A DNA stretch of 64,000 nucleotides from Pseudomonadota bacterium (GTDB lineage Bacteria; Pseudomonadota; Gammaproteobacteria; Xanthomonadales; Xanthomonadaceae): the NCBI GenBank assembly GCA_018241125.1, contig JAFEEL010000020.1, forward strand, positions 1 to 64,000, given 5' to 3'. The notes beneath the pieces are model-generated. The model was not told the DNA's origin. It saw only the letters and a program-made list of their open reading frames with translations, and ran no database searches. Made by a program: the position numbers and the translations under genes. This document shows, piece after piece, positions 18,427 through 26,931 of the stretch (within the stretch, counting starts at the first letter, position 1; the number at the start of each line of letters is the position of its first letter).

Positions 18427-21400
18427 GCCATTCGCTATGCGCTGGGTCTGGACATCGGCATCGCTTCCGTCGGCTGGTGCGTGCTTGGCGACCACCGCAT
18501 CATCGACCTCGGCGTGCGCGCATTCGACAAGGCGGAGACGCCGGACAGGGGCGAATCGCTGAACAAGGTGCGGCGCGATGCGCGTCTGTTGCGACGCCGC
18601 CTGTATCGACGCGCATGGCGTTTGACCAAGCTGGCGCGCCTGCTTGCGCATCATGGCCTGATTGCCAACGCCGATGTACTCAAGCACCAGCCGAGCAAGG
18701 GCTTCAAGACGCCGAACCTGTGGGAGCTGCGCGTCGAGGCGCTGGATCGCAAGCTGAGCGGCGAAGAATGGGGGCGGGTGATCTACCACCTGTGCAAACA
18801 TCGCGGCTTCCACTGGTACAGCAAGGCCGAACAAGCGAAGCAGGAAAACGAGGCCGGCGCAAAAGGCGGTAGCGTGAAATATGGCTTGGGCGAAACCGAA
18901 AAGCTGATGGCCAAATGGAACACGCGTACTATTGGCGAAGCGATTTGGCGGGAACACTTCAGACAAGAAGAACGAAATGGACATACGCTGTTTGTCGGCA
19001 CTGCCAGAAACAAGGCCGGCAATTACGACAAAGCCTTGTCCCGCGTACTGCTGGATGCCGAGCTGGGCGAGTTGTTCGCGGCACAGCGTGGCTTTGGCAA
19101 TCCGCACGCCAACGAAGCACTCGAAGCGCGGGTTCGCGGCAACGGCGACCAGCGCACGGGCCTGTTCTGGGAAGTGAAACCCGCGCTTTCCGGCGAAAAC
19201 CTGCTGAAGATGCTCGGCCACTGCACTTTCGAAAAATCGGAAAAGCGCGCGCCAAAAGCCAGTTTCACGACAGAACGCCATGTGTGGCTGACTCGACTCA
19301 ACAACCTGCGCATCGTGGTCAATGGCGTATCTCGCGCCTTGAGCGACGATGAGCGTCGCATCGCGCTCCCACTACCCTATGGCTATGCCAATGGGTCGGT
19401 GACATACAAACAATTGCGTGCGGCCTTGGGGCAAATCGGCCTCGACCACTTCAATTTCATCGGCATCAACGACGACAAGGAAAAGGATGTTCTTGGCAAA
19501 GTGCCCGCCTTCGCCGCCCTGTCCAAAGCCATGAAGGATGCAGGGTTGGAAAGCGAATGGAAGAAGATTTCCACCAACGCACTGGGAGGCCGCCCCGAAC
19601 AACTGGATGACATTGCCCGCATCCTGAGCGTCTTCAAGGATGACGCGGAAGTCGAACGCGAACTGCGCAAGTTGAACCTCCCCGGTGGCGACCGGATGGT
19701 CGAAGCCTTGTTGCCGATCAGCTTCGACAAGTTCAGCAGCCTGTCGCTGAAGGCCTTGCGCAAGATCGTGCCGGAAATGGAGAAGGGCCTGCGCTTCGAC
19801 GAGGCGGTGAAAGCCGCAGGCTACGAACACCACAGCCAGATCCAGCGCAGCGAAGGCAAGCGACCATACCTGCCGCCGTTCTATGCAGGCCGCGACGGCA
19901 ACGGCAAGATGCTGTTCCGCGACGACATCGACGTGCCGCGCAACCCGGTCGTGCTGCGCGCGCTGAACCAGGCGCGCAAGGTGGTCAACGCCATCATCCG
20001 CGAGTACGGTGCGCCGGCGCAAGTGCATATCGAGATGGCGCGCGATTTGTCGCGGCCGCTGGACGAGCGGCGCGACATCGAGAAGCAACAAAAAGAGTTC
20101 CGCGAACGCAACGATCATGCTCGCGACCAATTCACGGGCACCTTCGAGCGCCGGCCCAACGGTCGGGATTTCGAGAAATGGCTGCTGTACCGCGAGCAGG
20201 ACGGGAAATGCGCGTATTGCCTGAGTCCGCTTGCCGCAGGCAGCGATGTGGCTTCCATCTTCGTCGAAAACCGGACGCAGGTCGATCACGCCCTGCCCTA
20301 CTCGCGCAGTTTCGACGACAGCCGGAACAACAAGGTCGTCGTCCACACCCGGTGCAATCAGGACAAGGGCAATCGGACGCCCTACGAATACCTGGACGGC
20401 GCGGGCGACAGCGAACGCTGGCAGACATTTGCCGCGTGGGTGCAAAGCAACCATTCCTATCGCCTGGCCAAGCGCAATCGGCTGCTGCGCAAGAACTACG
20501 GGCGCGAAGAGCAGGAAGGCTTCAAGGACCGCAACCTCAACGACACCCGCTACATCTGCAAGTTTTTCAAGCAATACGTGGAAGACAACCTGCAACTGAG
20601 CAGCGACAGCAAGCGCTGCGTGGTGCTCAGCGGCCAGTTGACCGGGTTCCTGCGCGCACGCTGGGGCCTGACCAAGCTGCGCGAAGGCAGCGACCGCCAC
20701 CATGCGCTGGACGCCGCCGTGGTCGCGGCATGCAGCCATGCCATGGTCAAGCGCCTGTCCGACCATGCGCGGCGCAAGGAGCTGGCTGCGGTTCGCGATG
20801 GCTACGTCGATGCGGAAACAGGCGAAGTCATCGACATTGCTGCCCTGCGCAGGCTGGAAGCGCACTTTCCGGTGCCATTCCCGGATTTCGCCGACGAACT
20901 GTGCGCACGCGCCGGACTGGATCGCAGCACCGGCAAGGTGCTGGACGACACGTCCATCGAAGCCTTGCGCGAATCCTTGAAGTGGCTGAAGGATGACGAT
21001 GGCAACCCGCGCTACGACGAGGATGCCTTGAACGGCGTGCGACCCTTGTTCGTGTCGCGCGCACCGCAACGTCGCAATGGCGGCGCCGCGCACAAAGACA
21101 CGATTTACGCCAAGCCCAGCGAGTATCAACGCTTGATGGTTGACGTAAAGACCAAGCAAGGCAAGCAGTCACGTCCCGCCACGCCCGATGAATTGAAAGG
21201 CATGGCCATCGAAAACATCGGCGTGTTCGATGAAATCGGGCAAGGTGCGGCACGAAAGTATCGGCTGACCGCCGAGCGCCTCGACGACATGGTCGATGCG
21301 CATCGCAATCAGCGGATGATTCACGCCCTAAGCTTGTGGCTGGAAGAGCGCGGTGAAAAACCGGGCAAGGACAAGCCGAAAGCATATCCGCGCAAGCCAC

Positions 21401-22074
21401 TGAAAAGCGACCCTAAAAATGGGCCGTTTACCGGCCCGGAAATCAATGCGGTGAGACTCAATGCCGGCAGCATGACCGGCCTCGACCTGCGGGGTGGCCT
21501 CGCACAAAACGCGTCCATGCTGCGGGTCGATGTATTCCGAAAGGATGACAAGTTCCACCTCGTCCCCATCTACGTGCATCACCGCGTCAAAGGCTTGCCA
21601 AGCCACGCCATTGTGGCCTTCAAGGACGAAGATCAATGGACGCCCGTCAGTGACGATCAGTTCTTGTTCTCCCTGCATCCCAATGACCTCATTCTGCTTC
21701 AACAGAAAGGCAGGCAACCGCTGGTGGGCTACTTCGGCGGTTGTGACCGGAACAATGGGAACATCAATGTCTGGGCCCAGGACCGAAGCAAGGCCATTGG
21801 TAACGACGGGCAGATTAGAGGCCTTGGTGTCAAGACCGCATTGCGGCTGGAAAAGTTGCACGTCGATGTCCTTGGCCGCGTCTACGCGCGCATCGTCAAC
21901 GGCATGGACGCCGTGGCCAAGCACCAGCAGCGCCTTGCCGCGAACCTGCCGAAGAAAGGCTCGGTGCGCTGCATGAAGGTGAGCGAAAAGCAGTACGCCG
22001 CGATGGAAATCCTGGTGGGCACTCAGACCGTTCAGGAAGAAACCGTGTCGATGCGCCAGCTGGTGTTGCTTTGA
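18418..22074 (+). CDS. cas9: CRISPR-associated endonuclease Cas9, type II-C
   Basis: RNA-guided DNA endonuclease of 1218 residues. RuvC-I has D12 in LGLDIGIASVGW; an Arg-rich bridge helix follows (about 50-76). RuvC-II has E539 in VHIEMARDLSR. The HNH domain (about 590-660) has D623-H624 in QVDHALPYSRSFDD and N647 in CNQDKGN. RuvC-III has H762 and D765 in DRHHALDAAVV. The C-terminal part with MLRVDVFRKDDKFHLVPIYVHH resembles the WED/PAM-interacting region of NmeCas9. All nuclease residues are intact. The ATG at 18418 is chosen for AGGGGA six bases upstream; the GTG at 18391 lies in the tracrRNA anti-repeat. It is longer than NmeCas9 (1082 residues). No cas1 or cas2 is nearby. Confidence 0.97.
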   Translation: MQQAIRYALGLDIGIASVGWCVLGDHRIIDLGVRAFDKAETPDRGESLNKVRRDARLLRRRLYRRAWRLTKLARLLAHHGLIANADVLKHQPSKGFKTPNLWELRVEALDRKLSGEEWGRVIYHLCKHRGFHWYSKAEQAKQENEAGAKGGSVKYGLGETEKLMAKWNTRTIGEAIWREHFRQEERNGHTLFVGTARNKAGNYDKALSRVLLDAELGELFAAQRGFGNPHANEALEARVRGNGDQRTGLFWEVKPALSGENLLKMLGHCTFEKSEKRAPKASFTTERHVWLTRLNNLRIVVNGVSRALSDDERRIALPLPYGYANGSVTYKQLRAALGQIGLDHFNFIGINDDKEKDVLGKVPAFAALSKAMKDAGLESEWKKISTNALGGRPEQLDDIARILSVFKDDAEVERELRKLNLPGGDRMVEALLPISFDKFSSLSLKALRKIVPEMEKGLRFDEAVKAAGYEHHSQIQRSEGKRPYLPPFYAGRDGNGKMLFRDDIDVPRNPVVLRALNQARKVVNAIIREYGAPAQVHIEMARDLSRPLDERRDIEKQQKEFRERNDHARDQFTGTFERRPNGRDFEKWLLYREQDGKCAYCLSPLAAGSDVASIFVENRTQVDHALPYSRSFDDSRNNKVVVHTRCNQDKGNRTPYEYLDGAGDSERWQTFAAWVQSNHSYRLAKRNRLLRKNYGREEQEGFKDRNLNDTRYICKFFKQYVEDNLQLSSDSKRCVVLSGQLTGFLRARWGLTKLREGSDRHHALDAAVVAACSHAMVKRLSDHARRKELAAVRDGYVDAETGEVIDIAALRRLEAHFPVPFPDFADELCARAGLDRSTGKVLDDTSIEALRESLKWLKDDDGNPRYDEDALNGVRPLFVSRAPQRRNGGAAHKDTIYAKPSEYQRLMVDVKTKQGKQSRPATPDELKGMAIENIGVFDEIGQGAARKYRLTAERLDDMVDAHRNQRMIHALSLWLEERGEKPGKDKPKAYPRKPLKSDPKNGPFTGPEINAVRLNAGSMTGLDLRGGLAQNASMLRVDVFRKDDKFHLVPIYVHHRVKGLPSHAIVAFKDEDQWTPVSDDQFLFSLHPNDLILLQQKGRQPLVGYFGGCDRNNGNINVWAQDRSKAIGNDGQIRGLGVKTALRLEKLHVDVLGRVYARIVNGMDAVAKHQQRLAANLPKKGSVRCMKVSEKQYAAMEILVGTQTVQEETVSMRQLVLL

Positions 22075-22102
22075 CCATCGTTTTTCGGCGCAAAAAAAGA
22101 AA

Positions 22103-22126
22103 AAGCCCCTGCAAAAACAGGGGCTT
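22103..22126 (-). terminator. Terminator at the distal end of the CRISPR array
   Basis: The 9-bp stem AAGCCCCTG/CAGGGGCTT with a CAAAAA-side loop is followed on the minus strand by TTTTTCTTTTTTT. The long U run exists only for transcripts moving leftwards, i.e. pre-crRNA leaving the array. On the plus strand the hairpin is followed only by TTAAGCTTT, so it is at best a weak terminator for cas9. Confidence 0.85.
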
Positions 22127-22137
22127 AAGCTTTGCAG

Positions 22138-23230
22138 ATTGTAGCTTTCCGGGGTGAGAGCGGGAGCTACAACCGCGTAGGATGCCACTCAACCGCGGGG
22201 CTGATTGTAGCTTTCCGGGGTGAGAGCGGGAGCTACAACAGCTGCACGCCGCTGAGCCGCGCGACCAGCATTGTAGCTTTCCGGGGTGAGAGCGGGAGCT
22301 ACAACGCGTGGCAATCGCTTCGTCGAGCGCGCGCGATTGTAGCTTTCCGGGGTGAGAGCGGGAGCTACAACGCTCGGGCGATGTACGAGCGGGCTGAGTC
22401 GATTGTAGCTTTCCGGGGTGAGAGCGGGAGCTACAACCGTGACCGCTGCGGTGTCTCATGCTCTCGTATTGTAGCTTTCCGGGGTGAGAGCGGGAGCTAC
22501 AACGCAGTCGTAGATGCCGATGCACGCCTTGCCATTGTAGCTTTCCGGGGTGAGAGCGGGAGCTACAACTGTCTCTAGCGCATGACTAGAACTGCGCGGA
22601 TTGTAGCTTTCCGGGGTGAGAGCGGGAGCTACAACCACGGGCCAGCCGCAGACGTGTCGAGATTGATTGTAGCTTTCCGGGGTGAGAGCGGGAGCTACAA
22701 CATGGATCAAGCGCGGTGCCTGATCAAAGCGATTGTAGCTTTCCGGGGTGAGAGCGGGAGCTACAACAGGCAGAGGTCAAGAACGCGGACAAGAACGATT
22801 GTAGCTTTCCGGGGTGAGAGCGGGAGCTACAACGGGTGAAACGCCGATGACCGATGCCGAGATATTGTAGCTTTCCGGGGTGAGAGCGGGAGCTACAACG
22901 TACTTGCGCGCTGCGACGACCGATCCGAGATTGTAGCTTTCCGGGGTGAGAGCGGGAGCTACAACGCTGAGCCGCGCGACCATGCGGTCCAGCTGATTGT
23001 AGCTTTCCGGGGTGAGAGCGGGAGCTACAACAAAAGCCCGCGATGGGGAAGAAAGAGGAGGAATTGTAGCTTTCCGGGGTGAGAGCGGGAGCTACAACCT
23101 GCGGAAGGTGCAGGTCTGTGGGCGGTGTATTGTAGCTTTCCGGGGTGAGAGCGGGAGCTACAACGGAATGGCGCCATGCACATCCAGGCTCGCCATTGTA
23201 GCTTTCCGGGGTGAGAGCGGGAGCTACAAC
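22138..23230 (-). CRISPR. CRISPR array, 17 identical repeats, 16 spacers
   Basis: Repeats of 36 bp start at 22138 and recur every 66 bp. Spacers are 30 bp, except the fourteenth at 23032-23062, which is 31 bp. All 17 repeats are identical, including both terminal ones. In crRNA orientation (minus strand) the repeat starts GTTGTAGCTCCC and ends AAGCTACAAT, close to the N. meningitidis type II-C repeat. Orientation is set by this match, by the tracrRNA anti-repeat and by the left-hand terminator. Each repeat ends in TACAAT, a -10-like box that could drive a crRNA from every unit, as in Neisseria. Spacers 2 and 13 share 17 bases. Confidence 0.98.
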
Positions 23231-23271
23231 GATTTTTTTGGACAGGGGACAAGCCCCTGTCCAAAAAAATC
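23231..23271. repeat. Perfect long palindrome abutting the last CRISPR repeat
   Basis: Arms GATTTTTTTGGACAGGGG (23231-23248) and its complement (23254-23271) around ACAAG. It touches the leader-side end of the array. The stem is followed by A residues on both strands, so it lacks the U run of a terminator. It may be a mobile palindrome that has replaced or interrupted the array leader, or a structure limiting read-through. The rest of the stretch to 23545 shows no gene. Confidence 0.85.
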
Positions 23272-23545
23272 GACGCACTCCGTGCGGTCAGCAGAAGAAA
23301 CAAAAAAACCACGGCGCGCCACGTCAAATTGCTCGCGTCGCAGCGAGCACGGGGTCGCGTCTTGTATCGACACATCACGCAAGCACGCGCTGTGCGCCTA
23401 TTCCTCGGCGGCAGTCGCCGGAGCTTTGGATGTGGAAGTGGCCTTGAAGCGCGCAACGCAAAGCCGAATCGGGTTTGTGTGAGGGTGCATCGAGTCACGG
23501 ATACAGTGGCAATCGTGCGCCATATGGATCATTATGACCATAACG

Positions 23546-23560
23546 ACCATACCGTATGGT
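23546..23560. promoter_or_regulatory. Candidate operator of the Phd-PIN module
   Basis: ACCATACCGTATGGT is a perfect palindrome with 7-bp arms, preceded by direct copies of the half-site GACCATA (23536 and 23545 region). It covers the alternative start at 23556 and lies eight bases before the preferred start, as expected for autorepression by the antitoxin. Confidence 0.6.
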
Positions 23561-23567
23561 GGCCATC

Positions 23568-23840
23568 ATGATCACCGAAGTCAGTGCCGTGAACTTCCGG
23601 CAGAATCTGGGCGAGATGCTCAATCAGGTGCAATACCGCAACGACAGTATCGTCATCACCAAGGACGGCAAGCCGGTGGCCGCGCTGGTGGACGCCGAGC
23701 TATTCGCGCGCATCCGCCGCCTGCGCGAGCGTTTCGACGCGCTCAGCGCACGCATTGCCCGAGCCTACGCCGACGTGCCGGCCACGGACGGGCTGACCGA
23801 GATCGACGCGGTGGTGGCTGCGGTGCGGAAGCGGCGCTGA
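23568..23840 (+). CDS. Phd/YefM-type antitoxin
   Basis: A 90-residue protein with the Phd/YefM N-terminal fold: ITEVSAVNFRQNLGEMLNQVQYRNDSIVITKDGKPVAALVDAELFARI. The C-terminal helix region would wrap the PIN toxin. The ATG at 23568 is chosen because the alternative at 23556 lies inside the operator palindrome. Stop and toxin start overlap (TGATG). The module sits about 340 bp beyond the CRISPR array. Confidence 0.85.
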   Translation: MITEVSAVNFRQNLGEMLNQVQYRNDSIVITKDGKPVAALVDAELFARIRRLRERFDALSARIARAYADVPATDGLTEIDAVVAAVRKRR

Positions 23841-24253
23841 TGGCGGGCCTGCGCGTGGTGCTGGACACCAACGTGCTGGTGTCCGGGCTGGCCTATCCGC
23901 AGAGCCTTCCCGGCCGCATCGTCGGGGCTTGGCGCGCAGGCGGCTTGGATGTGGCGCTGTCGCATGACATCCTTGACGAACTGGCCCGCGTGCTGCCGCG
24001 CCTGCCGCGCATCGGCCTTGCGCCGGCTGCAATCCGCGACCTGACCGAAAGCCTCGTGTTCCTCGCCGATATCGTGGAACCCGCAGGCGCAACCGACCCC
24101 GGTTTGCGCGATGCTGCCGACCAGCCCGTCCTGCTGACACTGCTGGCAGCCAAGGCCGACTATCTGGTCACGGGCGACAAGGATTTGCTGGCGCTGGCCG
24201 ACCGCTACCCAATCCTCGCGCCCGCCGACTTCTGGGCCAGACATGGTGGCTGA
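23840..24253 (+). CDS. PIN-family putative toxin
   Basis: A 137-residue PIN-domain protein of the group of putative toxin-antitoxin toxins (COG1569 type). The first active-site Asp is in LRVVLDTNVLVSGL; HDILDELARVL supplies the Glu; and the block DYLVTGDKDLLALADRYPILAPADFW is characteristic of this group. Probably a ribonuclease. Translationally coupled to the Phd-like antitoxin upstream. Confidence 0.87.
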   Translation: MAGLRVVLDTNVLVSGLAYPQSLPGRIVGAWRAGGLDVALSHDILDELARVLPRLPRIGLAPAAIRDLTESLVFLADIVEPAGATDPGLRDAADQPVLLTLLAAKADYLVTGDKDLLALADRYPILAPADFWARHGG

Positions 24254-24336
24254 AGCAGCGATGGCGTCGCTGTCATACCCAGCAACGCTGATGCTCACCC
24301 ACCTCGCGCGCAACCTGCGAGGATGTTTTGCGCGGC

Positions 24337-25617
24337 TCACATCCCCAGCACCAGATCGCCGGCATCGACGTGATCCAGGCGGATGCGGTTGGCGAACAGC
24401 GAGAACGCCAGCATCCCGGCCAACCCGTTGGCGCGCTGCACCCACGGCGGCAGGTACAGCGGCGGCGCGATGAAACCTTGCTCGAACAGCGGTTCGAAGC
24501 GCAGTACGTCCTGCAACGCCATCTTGCCAGCGAACAGCAACCGGCACAGCGACAGCTTGCCGTGGCGCAGCGCCCAGCGGAAAAACGTGTGCACCGACAA
24601 CAGCCCGTGCAGGTACACGGTGTCCTTGGTGAACGCGCTGCCGCCGGTCAGCGGCGCGCCGCGGAACACGCGCTGCGCGGAAGTGAAACTTTCGATGTCG
24701 GTTTGCCCGGAATCGACGAAAAACTCGAACACATCCAGGAAGTCGGCGCCGTGCAGGGCCATGTCGATCGCCAGGATGCGCAGGCTGATGCGCTTCATGC
24801 GCGCGATGTCGATCGCGCCGGTGATCTGTTCGGCGAACGTCGCCAATCCTTCCTGGGTGGCGGTGACGCGCGGCGAAGAGCGCGCGAACGACTTCAGCCA
24901 CGGCTGCTCGCGCCCGTTGAGTGCAGTCAGCGAGTGCACGAAGGCCTCGTGTTCGAGCAATTGCTGGCGGTCGTAATCGCTGAACGCCGCATTGGTGCGC
25001 AGGCGGATGCGGGTCGGCCCGGCGGCGGCCTTGGAGATCAGGTTCGGATCGAGCAGCACCTTGATCTTGTGGCGGCTGAAAAAGGCATCGAGCCGGGCTT
25101 GCAGTTCGACCTGCAACGCCTCGGCCGGAATGTTCTCCGGCAGTTGCGCCGTGCCCAGCTCGCGGTCGATCTCGTCGGCGATGGCGATGAAGTGCCGCGC
25201 GGCCTCGATGTTGGTCGGCCCGTCGCCCGGCAGGCGGTCGCCGGGGCGCCCGAACAGGCGGATCGAATGCTCGGTGATCTCCGCCGTGCCCAACGCCTCG
25301 AACAGCTCGGTGACGATCCGCCAGCTCTGGCAAGTGCGCGCGATGTAGTCGCCGAGCGGATGGGCGGGGTCGGTGTGCGCGACGATGGCGTCGAGCTCGG
25401 CACGGATCGCGGCGTGCTGCTGGCGCGGATACTGGATGTTCGGGTACTGGCGCACACCGCGCGCGCGCGCGTCGAGAAACTCGGCCTGCGCCTGCGCCGG
25501 CCAGCTCACCGTGGCCAGCAGGTCGGTGCCCTTGACGGCGGTGACCATGCGCGCATCCAGCGCCGCGTAGTGCGCCAGTTCCGGGGTGGGCGGCGTGTTG
25601 GATTCGATGGGTTTCAT
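24337..25617 (-). CDS. QEGLA-motif (DUF1704) peptidase-like protein
   Basis: A 426-residue protein of the family annotated as flavohemoglobin expression-modulating QEGLA motif protein (DUF1704). Two marker motifs are present: LLEHEAFVHSLT, a metallopeptidase-like HExxxH, and TQEGLATFAE. Eukaryotic relatives of this fold are zinc tyrosine carboxypeptidases, so a metallopeptidase activity is likely but unproven here. Its start overlaps the stop of rsgA by four bases, so the two are probably one transcript. Confidence 0.88.
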   Translation of the reverse strand: MKPIESNTPPTPELAHYAALDARMVTAVKGTDLLATVSWPAQAQAEFLDARARGVRQYPNIQYPRQQHAAIRAELDAIVAHTDPAHPLGDYIARTCQSWRIVTELFEALGTAEITEHSIRLFGRPGDRLPGDGPTNIEAARHFIAIADEIDRELGTAQLPENIPAEALQVELQARLDAFFSRHKIKVLLDPNLISKAAAGPTRIRLRTNAAFSDYDRQQLLEHEAFVHSLTALNGREQPWLKSFARSSPRVTATQEGLATFAEQITGAIDIARMKRISLRILAIDMALHGADFLDVFEFFVDSGQTDIESFTSAQRVFRGAPLTGGSAFTKDTVYLHGLLSVHTFFRWALRHGKLSLCRLLFAGKMALQDVLRFEPLFEQGFIAPPLYLPPWVQRANGLAGMLAFSLFANRIRLDHVDAGDLVLGM

Positions 25618-26702
25618 GCGCCGCGCCGGTACTTGTCACGCGCACGCGGTCGCGCTGTCGCCGCCTTCGCGCGCCCTTCGGCTCGGCGTGCCTGCTGCGC
25701 GGCGAAGCCTTGCGCGGCGGCGGCGACCTCCGCGCCGAGCTTGCGGTAGTTCGCAAATCGCGCCGGGTCCAGGGTGCCGGCATCCAGGGCCGCGCGCACC
25801 GCGCAACCCGGCTCGGCCCCATGCGCGCAATCGCGGAAGCGGCACTGCGCGGTCAACGCCACTATGTCATCGAACGCGCCGGCGTCGATGGCTTCCTCGC
25901 CGGTGGGCTTGAGCTCGCGCATGCCCGGCGAATCGATCAACACGCCGCCCTGTGGCAATGGAATCAACGCGCGATGGGTGGTGGTGTGGCGGCCGCGCGC
26001 ATCGTGGGCGCGCACCGCCGCAGTCTTCATCTTCTGCGTGCCCAGCAAGGTGTTGGTCAACGTGGACTTGCCGGCGCCCGACGAACCCACCAGCACCACC
26101 GAACGCCCGGCGCCCAGCCACGGATGCAATGCCGACACGCTCGCCGGGTCCTTGGCGTTCACGCGCACGATCGGCACACCCTGCGCGGCGATGCCGGCAA
26201 GCTGAGCGTCGGCATCCACATCGGCATGCAAGTCGAGCTTGGTCAACACGAGAACCGGTTGCGCGCCGCTGGCCTGCACCAGCACGAGGTAGCGCTCGAG
26301 CCGACGCGGGTTGAAATCCAGATCCAGCCCGCTGACCACGAACACGATATCGACATTGGCCGCAATCGGTTGCCGGCGATACGACTCGCCGGCGGCGGCG
26401 CGTTGCAACAGGCTACGCCGTGGCAGCAGGGCCACGATCTGGTCGCGCGCCGATTCCAGCAACACCCAATCGCCGATGGCCGGACGGTTCTCCGGCGCAC
26501 AGTCGCGCCGCGTCCACGCCGCCAGCGCCTGCGCCGGGAACTCGCGGCCGATGGCGGTGGCGACGATGTAACCGGAGCGATGCTGCGCGCTCACGCGGGC
26601 GATGCGTCCGGCGGGCAGTTCATTCAGCGCGGCGCACGCGGGCGCATCGTCGGGCCAGCCGAGGGCAAGCAGTTGCTGGCGTGCGTCGGGAGATGGCTGC
26701 AT
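25614..26702 (-). CDS. rsgA: Small ribosomal subunit biogenesis GTPase
   Basis: Circularly permuted GTPase that tests maturation of the 30S decoding centre. Of 362 residues, the N-terminal OB fold includes RPAIGDWVLLE. The permuted GTPase motifs follow as G4 LTKLDL, G1 GSSGAGKSTLTN, G2 near GRHTTT and G3 DSPGMRE. The zinc-binding C-terminal region has CRFRDCAHGAEPGCAV. The start is at MQPSPDARQQLL; upstream extension would run through a palindromic repeat. A basic Ala/Arg-rich tail ends the protein. Confidence 0.95.
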   Translation of the reverse strand: MQPSPDARQQLLALGWPDDAPACAALNELPAGRIARVSAQHRSGYIVATAIGREFPAQALAAWTRRDCAPENRPAIGDWVLLESARDQIVALLPRRSLLQRAAAGESYRRQPIAANVDIVFVVSGLDLDFNPRRLERYLVLVQASGAQPVLVLTKLDLHADVDADAQLAGIAAQGVPIVRVNAKDPASVSALHPWLGAGRSVVLVGSSGAGKSTLTNTLLGTQKMKTAAVRAHDARGRHTTTHRALIPLPQGGVLIDSPGMRELKPTGEEAIDAGAFDDIVALTAQCRFRDCAHGAEPGCAVRAALDAGTLDPARFANYRKLGAEVAAAAQGFAAQQARRAEGRAKAATARPRARDKYRRGA

Positions 26703-26745
26703 GTGCGCCGATTGTGCAGGAAAAACCATGCGTGCGAGCAAGTTC

Positions 26746-26890
26746 CTCCTCCCCCGCTTGCGGGGGAAGGGGCACTCAACATGCGCAAACGCTACCGGCT
26801 TCCCGCTCACCGCTTCCCGCTCACCGCTTCCCGCTCACCGCTTCCCGCTTCCCTCGTCCCTGCTCCCTGCTCCCTGCTCCCTGCTACTGC
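26746..26890. repeat. Palindrome and tandem low-complexity repeats
   Basis: CCCCCGCTTGCGGGGGAAGG (about 26752-26772) is one of the GC palindromes scattered through the window. It is followed by three and a half copies of the 14-mer CTTCCCGCTCACCG (26799-26848) and then four copies of TCCCTGC (26857-26887). The block lies between the divergent rsgA and aminotransferase genes and probably separates their promoters. Confidence 0.9.
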
Positions 26891-26931
26891 TACCCTGTGC
26901 GCCCCACGCCGCAGCCTCGCCACACACCCGC

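Noticed and set aside
22132-22839. Long frames through the CRISPR array encoding repeated IVAFRGESGSYN or VVAPALTPESYN peptides
   Set aside because: They arise only because the 66-bp unit is a multiple of three and the repeat has no stop codon in those frames. There are no start signals and the sequence is an array.
22138-23230. Array transcribed on the plus strand, away from cas9
   Set aside because: Repeat similarity to Neisseria, the tracrRNA orientation and the strong U-run terminator at 22103-22126 all indicate minus-strand transcription.
23231-23271. Palindrome as a bidirectional Rho-independent terminator
   Set aside because: The stem is followed by A residues, not U residues, on both strands, because the poly-T is part of the stem.
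23568-24253. The PIN module next to the array as part of the CRISPR system
   Set aside because: It has its own operator and standard Phd-PIN structure, and similar modules occur at several other places in the window. Proximity alone is not evidence.
24328-25749. 473-codon open frame opposite the QEGLA-motif gene, and the 827-codon frame opposite maeB at 12990-15473
   Set aside because: Both lack recognisable motifs and have shadow composition, while the opposite strand carries clear protein families.
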